From Candidatus Kaiserbacteria bacterium (GTDB lineage: Bacteria > Patescibacteriota > Minisyncoccia > Phycocordibacterales > Phycocordibacteraceae), in contig JARIGN010000028.1 in assembly GCA_029288835.1 (NCBI GenBank), forward strand, positions 1-47,172: a stretch of DNA of 47,172 nt, read 5' to 3'. Position 1 is the first letter of the stretch; every line of letters starts with the position of its first letter. Shown here piece after piece: positions 47,169 to 47,172 of the stretch. A program made the position numbers and the translations under genes. The notes under the pieces are model-generated. The model did no database searches, was not told the origin of the DNA, and saw only the letters and a program-made list of their open reading frames with translations.

Positions 47169-47172
47169 GACG

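Overview
The window reads as a contig end from an uncultivated bacterium of the Candidate Phyla Radiation (Patescibacteria, most likely a Parcubacteria/Kaiserbacteria-like lineage). This is inferred from compact single-copy housekeeping genes, a shortened release factor 2, many small membrane-anchored proteins of unknown function, and a preference for leaderless promoters. UGA, UAA and UAG all end genes, so the code is standard. The first 43 bases carry a sequencing-library transposon adaptor and are not biological.

Layout. 109-6584: a MazG-like pyrophosphohydrolase, isopentenyl-diphosphate isomerase (idi) with a structured leader, an OmpR-type regulator, a membrane histidine kinase, a class I isoprenoid-synthase-like enzyme, a Com zinc finger-PAS protein and a glycogen-debranching-like glycosidase. 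6669-9170: two membrane proteins, a structured intergenic region, and two threonine tRNAs with an HNH endonuclease gene between them. 9228-13491: housekeeping block prfB, ftsE, ftsX, pyrG. 13642-15088: two exported proteins and tRNA-Gln.

15168-22854 looks like a mobile defence island: a zinc-ribbon protein, an Abi-like protein, a large serine recombinase, and a tight four-gene operon of AccI-like restriction enzyme, adenine methyltransferase and both exonuclease VII subunits. A convergent XRE regulator with tandem palindromic operators follows. 22864-25553 carries a terminase-small-subunit-like protein, a visibly GC-richer stretch and an OLD-family ATPase/Toprim nuclease.

26296-27863 is the most unusual segment. 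Four direct copies of a degenerate ~30-bp repeat separate three units, each with promoter and terminator signals and with mixed orientation. They sit between a HIT-family gene and a DUF427 gene and resemble a cassette array.

27897-32289: DUF427, a DUF347-type membrane protein, DoxX, a VOC-family protein, a YdeI-like protein and pyrE-pyrF. 32404-39684: exported or hydrolytic proteins (GH113-like glycosidase with repeat domains, HD phosphohydrolase, S9 peptidase, alpha/beta hydrolase, a secreted unknown). 39748-47107: ABC-F ATPase, DUF1295, RadC, a second OmpR-type regulator, DedA, MltG, a GH18 glycosidase and DUF378.

Many genes share a -10 hexamer (TATACT-like, often preceded by TGn) exactly six bases before the start codon. 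This implies leaderless mRNAs and was used to choose several starts.
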